Shown one piece after another: positions 46,601-56,753 of a DNA stretch of 64,000 nucleotides. The number at the start of each line of letters is the position of its first letter. Positions within the stretch are counted from its first letter, which is position 1. Below the pieces are notes generated by a model. It did no database searches. It was not told the DNA's origin and was given only the letters and a program-made list of their open reading frames with translations. A program made the position numbers and the translations under genes. Origin of the DNA: Cladophialophora immunda (Eukaryota; Ascomycota; Eurotiomycetes; Chaetothyriales; Herpotrichiellaceae); the NCBI RefSeq assembly GCF_000835495.1, contig NW_015622543.1, forward strand, positions 3,770,619 to 3,834,618, given 5' to 3'.

Positions 46601-48125
46601 TGTCGGATGCGGGAAAGTTCAGGCCCTTGTACAGGTCCTTGGTCGATCGAGGATCAACCAGTTCTGCAACCACTCTCCCATTCCAGGCGTTGTCGAACTG
46701 GTATATCATGACACGATGAAAGCCGGTCAGTTCTTTGACAATCCCAATGAGGACTTTAAGAAAGGTTTGTAGGGTTGGCGCATTGGCAAGTTGTTCCTGT
46801 ACCTGGGACATTATGTTGAATACTTCCATTGCTGCTGCCTCGGTTCTCTTCTTACGAGCGCTCCGCAATACGCGTAAGGGTTTGCTAATGTTGACAGTGC
46901 TGTCCATGAGTTCTTCCACGGTAGGATTACTTCCAAGAGTGTTTTCAGGGACTGGTGGAGTGATGTCCTCTGGCGAAACCAACGGATTCCTTGTGTCGTC
47001 CTCGATCTCGAACTCACAGATCACTAACCCGGAATCTGTCTCGGACAGGTGCATGGCACACCATAATCTCCGGGTTCGAGCCTGCGGAGGTTTGATCGAC
47101 AGGAGAAAAACGTCCGGTCCATTTGCGACCACATCTCCTGCACCCTCCTCGCGGATAAAGTCCAGGTGATCCAGCAAATTGTCTGCTTGATCTTCGCTGA
47201 GAATGTCGAGGAATGATTCGAGTTTGAAAAGTTGATGAGGGGTATATCCGATAATTTTAGCCGAATTCTCGCTGACCACACGTACGACCAGCTTTTCGTT
47301 CTCTTCGCGGAAAGCAATGAGAAGACCAAAACTCTGAATGGCGCCAGGAATATGAATTGGCTCATCTTCGCATCTCTGTAACGTCTCCCCATCCCTTCCC
47401 GTAACTACAGCATGGCCACCGTCGGTCACAACATGCTTGAAGCGTGCCGTGACCAACCCTGGTTCCGACGCTGCTGAGAGTGGTACCCCACCGGACAAGC
47501 TCGAGATTTCCGACTTGTTGGAGACATCATCCGCAATGATATTATTCAGAAGCTGATGGTCGACATTTCCAAAAGAAGGGGTCATAGAGCCAGCATCTGA
47601 CGCTTCCGATATTGACGCGTGCCTTGTGGAAGTGGACACACGTCCCAGAATACTGCGGCTCGCGGTTCTAGAGCCAGTCGGAGGTCTCATCCCCGGATAA
47701 CCACCAGCTAAATCCATTCGAGGCATTGGAGTAGCGACGGGATCGATGGAAACGGTCGAACGGACAGGGAAGACACGATTAATAGACCCTGGACTCAATG
47801 TCAACTTGCCTTCATCCGATCTTGCCGATAGCGAAGGCGATACCGGTGGTTCAGCATCAGATCGTCCCGTGAACATGCTGACATGTGACTGAATGGGTGC
47901 AATAGGTATCCATGTTGGAGGTGTTTGATGCTGGCGCAGGGTCGGAGAGGCCGAACTACTGGCCTTTCCTTGGGTAGGTGGTGGTAAAGGATTTGCGTCC
48001 TTGAAGGGATCCGAAGAGTCGGGGGAAGCCTGGCCCGACATGTTTGTAGAATCTTCTCCAGGGCCGGAGGCAAGTTCGAGGACGCGAGAGATAGAAGTCC
48101 CTTGGGCACTTGTGTTGGTACCCAC
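43683..48125 (-). CDS. fphA: fungal phytochrome hybrid histidine kinase
   Basis: Red/far-red photoreceptor and hybrid histidine kinase, 1480 residues in one uninterrupted frame. Order: a long Ser/Pro-rich N-terminus; a PAS-like domain with the biliverdin-attachment cysteine (Cys about 252, RCEDEPIHIPGAIQSFG); GAF (FPASDIPKQARDLYKINKVRLL, SPIHLKYLANMGVRSSMSI); PHY; HisKA with the phospho-accepting His in SAHEVRTPLNAI (about 830); HATPase with VVEDSGVGMSQ and ALGLGLAVVARTI; and a receiver with Asp in AILMDLQMP (about 1322). In A. nidulans FphA represses sexual development and links light to secondary metabolism. The start at 48125 is the first ATG of the frame. An additional 5' exon starting near 48148 (MSSPAH) cannot be excluded. 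Confidence 0.93.
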   Translation of the reverse strand: MGTNTSAQGTSISRVLELASGPGEDSTNMSGQASPDSSDPFKDANPLPPPTQGKASSSASPTLRQHQTPPTWIPIAPIQSHVSMFTGRSDAEPPVSPSLSARSDEGKLTLSPGSINRVFPVRSTVSIDPVATPMPRMDLAGGYPGMRPPTGSRTASRSILGRVSTSTRHASISEASDAGSMTPSFGNVDHQLLNNIIADDVSNKSEISSLSGGVPLSAASEPGLVTARFKHVVTDGGHAVVTGRDGETLQRCEDEPIHIPGAIQSFGLLIAFREENEKLVVRVVSENSAKIIGYTPHQLFKLESFLDILSEDQADNLLDHLDFIREEGAGDVVANGPDVFLLSIKPPQARTRRLWCAMHLSETDSGLVICEFEIEDDTRNPLVSPEDITPPVPENTLGSNPTVEELMDSTVNISKPLRVLRSARKKRTEAAAMEVFNIMSQVQEQLANAPTLQTFLKVLIGIVKELTGFHRVMIYQFDNAWNGRVVAELVDPRSTKDLYKGLNFPASDIPKQARDLYKINKVRLLYDRDQETARLVCRTVEDLEKPLDMTHANLRAMSPIHLKYLANMGVRSSMSISINAFNELWGLISCHSYGAKGMRVSFPIRKMCRLVGDTASRNVERLSYASRLQARKLINTSSTATNPSGYIVASSDDLLKLFDADVGALSIRDETKILGHPRGHLQEVLAMVEYLRMRGMSAVFCSQDISNDFPDLRYEPGWKFLAGVLFVPLSTGGNDFIAFFRKGVLQEVKWAGNPYEKFIREGTEGYLEPRTSFKAWSETIVGRCRDWTDEEIETASVLCLVYGKFIEVWRQKEAALQNSQLTRLLLANSAHEVRTPLNAIINYLEIALEGQLDQDTRENLARSHSASKSLVYVINDLLDLTKTEGGQTLVKDEPFNLPQTLKDASDPFIGDAKRKNLQYEVSIQPELPQQVMGDYRRVRQVVSNLIANAIQHTKEGKVVVEAYTLPTAQAQGKTEIEVVVEDSGVGMSQTKVDALFRELEEVSYEEDLQSHTAITSDRFVDKAQSENMALGLGLAVVARTIRNMNGQLRVKTEEGKGSRFVIVLSFDNGGSKPAQLDHRPQSSGAVSRPSTSGGHREGEVTLIYQNLPKASEPPPLLRRESAGSMNSLASLKSGKSGLSLKSDASQRSDADRLIDAIQQPLHLAEQPNSSSSLSAKDSRRISLNLSEASPNAPKSKSLPSPRELKFAFSRTPGSEKIKDSGTPLRPIRVPNNQPEQPSGSISGPKVLFEEPESVGTRSDTTETPKATSSDNFSVLVAEDDPINSKIMRKRLEKLGHAVHLTVNGEECSSAHGEQPASFDAILMDLQMPIVDGFSSTKMIRSFEKTHGKSCLSSRAGHNGRIPIFAVSASLVEKEHAKYVQTGFDGWILKPVDFKRVDLLLKGIVDEDARNECVYEPGKWERGGWFSPRDELQDPFGINTKPSQEKPTKQTEQSDHEMSGTTSAEQSPPSEATVVPVNETT

Positions 48126-49573
48126 GAGCGACGTGTGCTGGCGAGGACATGGATGAAGGCGTTAGAACACCCGCATATTGGTGCACCCACCGAATTCCGT
48201 TATTTGTTTCCCTCTTCTGGGTCTCGACCAGCTGCGATGTATTGGATCTTTCCACCAGAACTGAGTAGACTTTCGTCGTCAACCGTCACCCGAGTAGCTC
48301 CAACTCGTCGGCGCAACGAAGTACCGCAGTCGATTGTGAACAAGGTTGAGGAAGACTGCAGGCAAATTCAATCGGATAGAAGCCTGCTGATGTTGACTAG
48401 AGGGATAAGTCGGGCGGGAGGAATTCGGGTCTAGGTATGAATCGATGCGCGAAATGTCGTCAGAGGATGGATAGAAATGTAGGAAGGTTGCCCAGGGGCT
48501 AACAGGACCAGAAGACACCGTCAAGCTGTAGATGTGGTAGGGCGAAGCCCCTGTCAAAGGGTCAATTGATCTCAAGCGTGGCGATCGTCAAGAGTGACCG
48601 TGTTGTACCAGTGCGCCGGACAAAGGCAATTGGAAGGTGGAATTTAGGTAGGATGGGAGGCGATAGTTGCAGATGCAGCATCGACGCCGAAATCAGGTGA
48701 GAAAAAAGAGTGGGATATGAATATACGAGGTTCAGGATCGTGTTCGTATGGCGCAGGTGAGAAGATTGAAGTTGTGGTAGTAGTGGTTACGGTGACGGCC
48801 AAGCAGTGTGAAGGGAAGGTGGGAAGAGAAGCGAGCCCGCAGGTTTGGGTGGCTGCGTGGCGCGGGACACGACCACCACCTTCTCAACGACGGGAAGATC
48901 TATCCATGGATTTTCTCTCCCCCTGTCTGTGAAAAGAGGATCCCGAAAGTCGAACAGTGGTGTCTTCATCGTCCCTCTCTCGTTACTGGGCGCAACACTA
49001 TTCCTAACGTACCAACTTCTCCACATGCTACCCTTGTTTGACGACTCCCCGTCACACACCAACGAACCTAGGCTAGTGAAGCACAGTTACCGCCTGCAAG
49101 ACTTTCTCTGGTTCCAATCTTATGTCTTTGGGGCTTCAATCGTGTCCAGCCTAGGCCTGGACGATATGGATAACTAGGCATGGTCTTCATGCTACGCTTC
49201 CTAGAGGAGTAAATCGAGATGACTGACATTGCTTCAAGGAGAACTTGGAACCATGACCCCTCAGACGACCCCCCTTTTTTCACCCCAGGCCACCATGCGA
49301 GATGACGAAAATGGCTTGTTCGCGTAGGTGGCGAACGATCTCGCTTGCTGAAGAGTTGGACAAGTCTTACGGGGCGCTTGGATCACGCAGTTGGGCGGAA
49401 CACACGCTACTACGCTCCTACGCCACTGACGGAGGCCCCAAATTCCCATGCGCAACAAAATGCAATTGTTTTGTCAGCCCCTGGAAATCCCATCCCAGGC
49501 CCCAGCGCCACAGACGGGCAGGAGTCAAAGGGGGTTCAAGTCCCCAGAAGCACCAGCTGCTGTTTGCCCACCC
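48126..49573. other. fphA upstream region
   Basis: About 1.4 kb upstream of the phytochrome start and downstream of the dehydrogenase pseudogene. It probably holds the fphA promoter and a long leader, possibly with an untranslated exon. Short GT-rich segment at 48764-48795. No gene recognised. A GGGGGTTCAAGTCCCC hairpin-like stretch at 49525 resembles a tRNA T-arm but lacks the other arms. Confidence 0.45.
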
Positions 49574-50530
49574 TTAAAGCCTCCGCGTCATTGCATCGAT
49601 CTCTGCTTTGACTAAAGGAATCCCCGACTCCCTTCTCGCCAGAGCCGTAATCTGTTCGATCTCCCCCGGAAAGAATATTCGGCCGAAACCCTCCATCTTC
49701 GATATCCCACAACCTGTTGGTACAGATAGTCCATGCGGTTCTTAAACTCTTCCAGGCTCATGAAGAGAGCAGGTTTGATGGCGATGAAGAAATGGCCTAT
49801 CGCCGGGCTTGCTGGGGTCGTACGGATTGGTTGCATGGCTGGCAAACGCACTGCCAGAAAGCACCCCCGCGAAGACGTCCATCATGATTGAGAGACCCAA
49901 CCCCTTGGGCCCGCTCCTAGGGAGCATGACGCCTCCCAGTGCCGCCTCGGGTCATCCGTCTGCTCCTCATCCAACGCCCAGTCAAGAGGGGTTTTTCTCC
50001 ACACCGCTTGGCCTTGTAGATCTTCCTCTGGCTGCGACGCTGGGCGCCATGTCAAGGATAAATGGTGGCGCTTGTCCTGCAGGCGCACCACAAGCAATGG
50101 GACTTACGCCCACGAGTTTCTCCTTACCTCCCCAGACTGGCAGCGCCGGACTCGAGTCGGTAAACACTAGACACATCATGCCGGCGTCGATGGCTTGCTG
50201 CACGATCCAAGCAGACATACCAAAGTGGTTTGAATGCTTGATACTGACCATGCCCACCCCGTACGTGCGAGCCATCTCAATTGCATGCTTCATGCCCAGA
50301 TGAGCACACAGAAATCCAAAGGCATTGTGACCATCGACTTGGCCGACCACGGGCGTGACCTGATTGACACAGGTTGGGCTGTGGGATTGAGCGCTCCCTG
50401 TCGGATGCGTTCCATGTACGACGGGATAGGGATCATGTCATGAGTGTCGACCAAGCGCAGGTCAGCCTGGATGAACATTTCCTGCCGTCACGCAGCGCTT
50501 GCTTGCAAGCTCGTTTTCTGTTGCAGTGTC
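49574..50530 (-). pseudogene. malate/L-lactate dehydrogenase (Ldh_2) pseudogene
   Basis: NAD(P)-dependent 2-oxoacid dehydrogenase of the Ldh_2 family (PF02615), with conserved blocks in order but in different frames. From the 5' side: VDTHDMIPIPSYMERIRQGALNPT, then QVDGHNAFGFLCAHLGM with VSIKHSNHFGMSA, VFTDSSPALPVWGG and SPIACGAPAG in one frame. PLDWALDEEQTDDP is in another. GPKGLGLSIMMDVFAGVLSGSAF is in a third. FFIAIKPALFMSLEEFKNRM shifts again, and the end MEGFGRIFFPGEIEQITALARR shifts once more to a stop at 49574. At least five frame changes are too many for introns, given the short spacing, so it is dead. The expected N-terminal helix region is unreadable. Confidence 0.82.
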
Positions 50531-50996
50531 CATGTGCCCGGAGTTGGCGATGGCTGGGGATACCAGGGCGGCTCAGATGAAGCAAGTTGATAGTGCCTTA
50601 TGTCCGCCTTGCACAACCGCAGGTTGTAGCAATCAGGCACAACAGAATAGAAAGGAGGGGGAACAACAAGCCCGCCCGGTCAAACCGGAGAGCAAGGCCG
50701 ATCAAGCAGCTAATGCGCTCCAAGAGGGCTCCTTCTCCCTTCTAGGTTCAGTATACTCGATACATCACTTATTTCCAACGGCTGATGGTCGAAGAATACC
50801 AGGTACCTTTGAGCCTAGAAGCAGTCGAGCTATATGGTTTGATGCTTTTCTTGATTGCTCTGATTTCGTTGGATCAATAAAAAGGGTCAATGTCCCAAAT
50901 TTTTCCCTGTCCTCAACGGGTTCCATCCTGGCGTATGTGGTACCTCGGGTGGTATTATGTAGATATCAAACTGGTCCCAAGAGCCTCCCCCGAACG
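50531..50996. other. intergenic, nothing assigned
   Basis: Gap between the 5' end of the dehydrogenase pseudogene and the 3' end of the DUF4243 gene. No reliable exon. The first 50 bases may contain scrambled N-terminal dehydrogenase sequence. Confidence 0.35.
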
Positions 50997-52470
50997 TCAA
51001 GCCTTCGTCTCGGCCGTCTCTGTGCTCACTTCCCCCGTGCCTTCCTCCTCGACGCCGAAGCCGCCCCAGTCGTTGAACTCGCTGGCAAACCTGACCGCGG
51101 CCTTGAGGTAGAATTCGTCGTCGTCGCCCCAGACCCTCGCGGCCTCGCGCATGGCGCGACACGCCTTGACGAAGTGCGCGTCGAACTTCCACTTGCTCCC
51201 GACGGCCTCGCGGGCGACGTAGTCCCAGCCGCGGCCCCGCAGGTCAAAGTCCGCGACGGGCTCCTTCTTGATCGGCGGCCGGAGCTGGGCGATGTAGATG
51301 GCCAGCGCGATCAGCAGCCACTCCCGCACCAGGGGCACGTGGTGCGGCGCGTCCAGGAAGGGGACCAGGATGCGCACGGCGTGCGACGTCGTCAGCAGGT
51401 GCACGAGGAAGAAGTCCCACCCGTGGCCGCCGACGCTGGGCGCGCTGGCGATGAGCAGCGCGGTCGCCAGCGCCTGCGACTGCGCAAAGTCCTTTGTCGG
51501 GTCCACAATCTGCCACGCCCGAAAGTGCTCGAGCAGGATCGCCGTCAGCGCGGGATCGCTCAGCAAGTGCGTGAGGTTGGCATCGCCCAGGTGCTCGAAT
51601 ACTCCGTCGAGACGGCTGTCTCCGTGAACCCGGGCAAAGACCTCGAACAGGTCATTCGTCGAGTACGTCGGCGGATTGGCCGATTGCGACGCCGACGTCG
51701 CCGTCTCCAGCAGCTTTGCGAGTTTCTCGTCGTAGCACGTCGCCGCGAGCCCCAGCGCCTCCATCGCCACCTCGCGGCTATTCAGCTCATACGCATACCC
51801 GAGATGAATCAACGGATGGCCCAACCCCCCGGTCAAACAGTTGAAGATCGGCTCTGCATTCAGCTCACCCTTCTTCGCGTTGCCCCTCTCGAAGAGAAAT
51901 TTCTCGACCACCCGCTTCCAGTCATAGCCAGCGAGCACAACTTGGTCCTCGAAGAAATCCACGAACGCACGCTGGTACTCGCGTTTGCCCAGGTAGTCGC
52001 GGTAGTCGTGCGGGGCGATCTCGGAGGGCGAATCGACCCAGTGCTCATGGCCTTCGTTCGCCGCGGCGTCCTCGTAGACGGCGTGTAAGTGGTCCGCCGA
52101 AGAGGAGAGGAGGTACGCAGAGCCGAGGATCTAGACGATCGCACATAGTGAGTAATGTACAACAGTGGGCAGGTAAAGGGGCTGGAAAGCGGAACAAAGG
52201 TGAAAGATGGGATATCAGAAGCGGACGATGCCGGGGATGGGCAGCTCCTACGTGAGGCGTGTGGTTGTGGAACCTCAAGTGATTGTACAGGATCGAAAAG
52301 TTCACATGGTTGAGCTTCAGCAGGTGCTTGAGAGCACGCCCTTGCTTGTCCGTCGACGTTTCCACATCGTGGACCTCGACGGGAGGAATCTTGATTGCGT
52401 CTGCCGCTGAGGTCGAGCTCCGGCCAAAGCCGCGGCCGAAGGACGACAGAGATGTGAGTGATGAGAACAT
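50997..52470 (-). CDS. questin-oxidase-like protein (DUF4243)
   Basis: Baeyer-Villiger-type oxidase-like protein of the questin oxidase family (PF14027/DUF4243), 450 residues. Exon 1 is 52470-52252 and exon 2 is 52130-50997. After a Ser-rich start, LLKLNHVNFSILYNHLRFHNHTPH joins by splicing to ILGSAYLLSSSADHL, the usual family block. GGLGHPLIHLGYAYEL and FFLVHLLTTSHAVRIL carry the conserved histidines. Family members with known function open anthraquinone-type rings in polyketide pathways. No polyketide synthase is in the window, so this copy is either a stand-alone paralogue or acts on a product made elsewhere. The C-terminal tail is Glu/Thr-rich. Confidence 0.85.
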
Positions 52471-52933
52471 GTTTGGGGGCGATGGACGGTTGCAGGGGAC
52501 AATTCTCTTTACATGATGGACTCTTGCAATAGTGAGAAGTAGGTCTGGAGAAGAGATGTTCTGGATGGTGAATTATATGGGATGGTGCCATGACGTTCCC
52601 AACAATCGGCGGCGGAGGCGAGAAGCGGAATTTCTCAGCCTGCGAAGTTGTTTGCTGATTGGATCCCCCGCATCTGGGCCTCAGGCCGCCATCCAGGCAG
52701 CTTCAGGCATCAACACCACAGAAACAAACTGGAATAGGAGGACGATGGACGACGGCAAAGCTATATCAAGTAGATTGGTGGTCTATGACAGAGGAAGAAT
52801 CTATCTGCGAACGACATACAATCCCCCATCTCCTTTCGTCTTGTCGGCAGGACAAATCCCATCACCAACCCAATCGCACCAAGTCACTCAGAAATCCGCC
52901 TCGACGCCTTTGCGTACGGATACTCGTCAGGTC
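52471..52933. other. intergenic, nothing assigned
   Basis: Upstream region of the minus-strand DUF4243 gene and 3' flank of the Myb-like gene. Open frames exist on the plus strand but show no domain. Confidence 0.4.
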
Positions 52934-54403
52934 TTACAACCCTACACCCTCCTTCTTGATCCTGGGTCCGGCCACGCAATCGGCTGCTGTTGTCAAACAA
53001 GTCTGAACCTTTCCCTCACCCTCATCATCTGAGTCCACTTCGACAATGTCGGGAATATCTGGTAGCTTGCCACCAGTGTCTGCATGTGCCGCAGATTCAC
53101 TGTAGGTGTTGAAGGTGTCCAACGGCGTGACTGACGTTCTGGTGCTGGCTCCTCCATCGCTGTTCTTCGTTGTCGGGTTCCCTGCCGGCGGCGCTGTTGC
53201 GGTTGTCGAGGAAGTAGACGATGGGCATCCATGATTGTTGTCTTGATTTTGCCCGGCGTTTGGTGCTTCAACCACACCCGACTGATGTGCAGGTGCAATA
53301 TTTTGAGCTTTTGCATGTGACATTTGCGGAGGGGATGCCCCTGTGTACACTCTGTACAACGGCATATTCAGCATGTCTTGGTATGAAACGGCATAAGGAT
53401 TCAACACCATTTGGTCGTAGGCATCATCCGTCGAAGTGGTAACAGAATTCTGACTTGCACAAGCGGTGGACCAGGGAAGAGCATTCTGGCTCTGACTATG
53501 GCCACAGAATGGCGGGTGGGAGACAGAGCCACGTGAGAAGTTTTGTGCTGTTGAGAATGCAGATATGTCCGCAGGGAACGAACGGCTTGGTGCTGAGGTC
53601 GATACACTTTGCTGAGGACCGAAGAAGGTGTTGATCGTCCGTGAGAGGGGATAGTTGACTGAGACACTATTGCGGCTGACAGTGGTAGCCAATGCCTCAT
53701 CTTCCATGGTTGTTCCTGGTTCCTTCTTCACGATTGTGGCGCCGACGTCAGCTCCCCCGCGGTCGCCTGCAGACCCCTCGTCCTCCTGCTTGATGGCTGG
53801 AGGCGCCGTCTCAACGTCGTGGCAAGCTTTCGGAATCGTGTTCGGCTCTGTCTTGATAACAGGTGTAGGATTGACATTGTGAGCAGGGAGCCCAGGCATT
53901 CCGAACGAAGTTTGCGGCACGGCTTTGACTGGCATGGTTGGGTGACCCCAGAATGGGCTTGGGTACATCTGCGGTGCATCTGGCGTGTACATAGAATACC
54001 AGGGGTGATGAATGTAGGACTGGGGCTCGACTTTGATTCTCTTGGGGTCATGGTCTGGTTGCATGACATGTTGATACGCCGCTCGCTGGTTGGCCAGCCG
54101 CTCATTCTCTTCCTCCTCAATCAGGCGCTTGTTCTTGGGTTTGGTCTTGGAAGTCTTGCTGTCGGCCGTGTTGGTGGTCTCCTTTTTGGGTTTCGGGGGC
54201 TTGACTTGGTTGGACGTGCCTTCAAATTGCGACTTCATGCGGCTGTACCTCATCCGGGCGGCGTGGCCATTAGAGATACCGAGACAGCCTGCGACTTCAT
54301 TCCAGTTGATCGACCTGAGGTCCAGCTGTTTGAGGATCGTGTAGAGGAATATCGGGGTTTGAGGGTCGTTTGCGAAGTTCTTGGTGCGTCGGAGTGAACC
54401 CAT
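52934..54403 (-). CDS. Myb/SANT-like nuclear protein
   Basis: Single-exon protein of 489 residues when started at the ATG at 54403 (MGSLRRTKNF). The N-terminal block FLYTILKQLDLRSINWNEVAGCLGISNGHAARMRYSRMKSQFEG (residues about 14-58) has the helix pattern and spaced tryptophan of fungal Myb-like DNA-binding domains. A basic region with nuclear-localisation character follows (KPPKPKKE, KPKNKRLIEEEENERL). The remaining 350 residues are low-complexity Pro/Ser/Thr/Gln with several I/VKxEP motifs (RIKVEP, VIKTEP, AIKQED, IVKKEP, RIKKEG) that look like SUMOylation sites. Probable transcriptional regulator; target unknown. An upstream frame extension to 54535 lacks family similarity. Confidence 0.75.
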   Translation of the reverse strand: MGSLRRTKNFANDPQTPIFLYTILKQLDLRSINWNEVAGCLGISNGHAARMRYSRMKSQFEGTSNQVKPPKPKKETTNTADSKTSKTKPKNKRLIEEEENERLANQRAAYQHVMQPDHDPKRIKVEPQSYIHHPWYSMYTPDAPQMYPSPFWGHPTMPVKAVPQTSFGMPGLPAHNVNPTPVIKTEPNTIPKACHDVETAPPAIKQEDEGSAGDRGGADVGATIVKKEPGTTMEDEALATTVSRNSVSVNYPLSRTINTFFGPQQSVSTSAPSRSFPADISAFSTAQNFSRGSVSHPPFCGHSQSQNALPWSTACASQNSVTTSTDDAYDQMVLNPYAVSYQDMLNMPLYRVYTGASPPQMSHAKAQNIAPAHQSGVVEAPNAGQNQDNNHGCPSSTSSTTATAPPAGNPTTKNSDGGASTRTSVTPLDTFNTYSESAAHADTGGKLPDIPDIVEVDSDDEGEGKVQTCLTTAADCVAGPRIKKEGVGL

Positions 54404-54684
54404 TGTGACAAGAATCTCTACTTGGCTGCAAGTAGAACTGGTCCGAGAGGTTTGAGAAGGATATTGAGTTGGATGACGGGTTCTGAATATGCGCAAAATT
54501 ATTTGTAGCCAGATCTGTTCTCGTATGGTGGCCATGCTTTGTGATCGTGCTCACCGAGAGCAAACCGTCTGGGGTTCATCCCTGTTGCTTTGTTCAGCAA
54601 CGCGGACAAGCATTCTCAGAGCTAGAGACCTTGACAAACAACCAGCATTGAGGGAGGAAAGGGCGCCCGTTCAACCCTAGTGTC

Positions 54685-56753
54685 TTACAGTTTATTGTCG
54701 AACTGCAATGCACCACTCATGCTGAAATCTTGGTCTTCCGGCTGATCTCCGTAAAGGACGTGCTCTCGACCTCCCCTAGAAGTCCACCAAGTAACGCAAG
54801 TTGCAGCACGCTCAACATCCATCTCGCCATTGCTGAGCGTGTCCCAAAGTCGCCGCTGACATTGTATTCTTTGACTTGGGTTCCCGATCTTGTGCAGGAG
54901 CTCCGCAGCTAAAGGAAGATGTTCCTCCAATAATGGAACCGGCAGAAAACTCAAACAATCAATTATCGCAAGAAGTAAAACAGCCTTTTCAGACAAAGGT
55001 TGACTATTCTCGATGGGAAGATCTGGGTTGGGAGGAAGTAAATCTTCTGACGCATGCTCCATGCGTTCTCTGAGCAAATCAAGAACAACGGCCTGTGTAT
55101 GAGGCATAGAGACGGCAACGGCAGACGGCGGTGCTGCAAGACGGACAACGGATCTGATAGCTAACCGGAACTGACGTGGCGAAAGTGGCTTTGGAAAGCT
55201 CTGGAGCAGTGTCTCGACATAAAATGGTACCATTGTCAACGCAAGCTCAGCATTTTGGGGTGCGGCAAGGATGGCCAACACTACACTGTGAGCAGCTTCA
55301 AAGATCTCCGCTAACCGTGAATCTCCCTGTGGGTCAACATACGGTGCAGCCGCATTAAAGAGGAGGTCCTTGTTAGTTTGTGGTGACAGTATCAAGGTGA
55401 AATGTTCGGCAGTGTTGAGGAAGAAGAGATCCTGGAGTCGGTCGAGGGGATGAGGAGGAATCCGACCTAGATCAACCGGTCGGATTGAGTCCAGGAAATT
55501 CTCCGATTGCAGTGGGTATTGACTCAGGATATCGATGGCTGTGAAGTTGACGAAGACGTACTGTGAGGACGAGGTGAGGCCGAACCGATGTGCTATGAAG
55601 TATGTGTCACGCAAAATGTGTAAAGATTGCATGGCTATGCCCGGGCAATTCGAATCAGATGCTAGAACCCTGTCACAGAGCACTCTTCCGAGCACAGATC
55701 GGAGACTGATGACCACGGAGAACATTGTGTCTCTCAGCACCTGCAGCAGAACCGGGAAGGTTTTGTTGATAGTCTCCTGGTCCAAGCATTGCGATTCTTC
55801 CTTGGTGTCAACTTCGGACAGCTTGTTCTGTCTCCACGCAGTGGCAAAAGTGCGTGAAAACTCAGCCAGTCTGTTTACGCAGTAGATGATGAGGGATTGG
55901 TCGTGGACGTTCTCGATACTGTGGGCGATAAAGCGCGATAAAGCGCCTAGTCCAGATACGAGGTTTCTCGATCTGATCTCGGTGACTTTGCGGAAAGACG
56001 TGGAATTGGCGTTCCAGTTGAATTTCTGCTCAGGAGACGGTCGGACATCGTAGTCGATTACCCCAAGCCAGTAGCCATGCTCAAGACCCTCCCGAGAGAA
56101 GAACGTCGCGTCGACCAGTATTGGCAGAAGCACATCATAACTGATCTGTTGCCGGTGGACGTCTGAGAGGAGAGGGAAAGTATTGTTCAAGACAAAGACC
56201 ACAGCCAGCTCACAATTAGGCTCAGCATCTTTGTCTTGCAGGGCCAGATTTGACGCGACCACCAGCGCAACTTCGAGTTTATTTTTCAAGCCTGAAGCCA
56301 GTCCTTCGAAGTCTTTTGATTGGAAAGCCAGGAGCAGAGCCCCGAGCAATAATGTATGCCTCCATCGAGGGGACTTGTCATTTGCCCCGTGGACAACAGC
56401 CGTCGTCCATTCCGTAACTGTGAGATTGCTCCGCGTATGTTCTTGAGCCAGGCTATGTTTATCTTCAATCAAGCGCAGCACCGCAGTATAAAAGACGCTG
56501 AAAATCTGCCGACACCGGGCGACCTCTGTTGGGATCGGATAGAGCACGTCATTCGACAGTAGCTGTGATGTCAACAGCGTGATATTGAGAGGATTCGAAA
56601 GGCGCGACAGAAGGCCGGTAGCCACTGGTAGTAATCTGAAGTCACTTAGCAAAACCGGGGTCGATCAAGTTGTTCTGTCGCTTACCGTGCGGCATCATCT
56701 GGATGATCCGATGTCTGCAGGGACCTCAGTAAAGTCGCAAGCGACCTGTCCAT
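54685..56753 (-). CDS. pex8: peroxin Pex8-like protein
   Basis: Probable peroxisome biogenesis factor 8, an intraperoxisomal peripheral membrane protein that links docking and RING complexes of the import machinery. Exon 1 is 56753-56686 and exon 2 is 56635-54685, giving 672 residues. The splice joins LLRSLQTSDHPDDAAR to LLPVATGLLSRLSNP. The body is alpha-helical (HEAT/ARM-like) without catalytic motifs. The end TCVTWWTSRGGREHVLYG and MSGALQ resembles fungal Pex8 C-termini, and the last three residues, NKL, are a variant type-1 peroxisomal targeting signal (family usually SKL/AKL). Identification rests on this C-terminus and overall layout, so it is good but not certain. Confidence 0.72.

Noticed and set aside
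49515..49550. Possible tRNA on the plus strand (GGGGGTTCAAGTCCCC)
   Set aside because: The hairpin is clear, but the other tRNA arms and conserved D-loop bases are absent; it is probably a chance palindrome.
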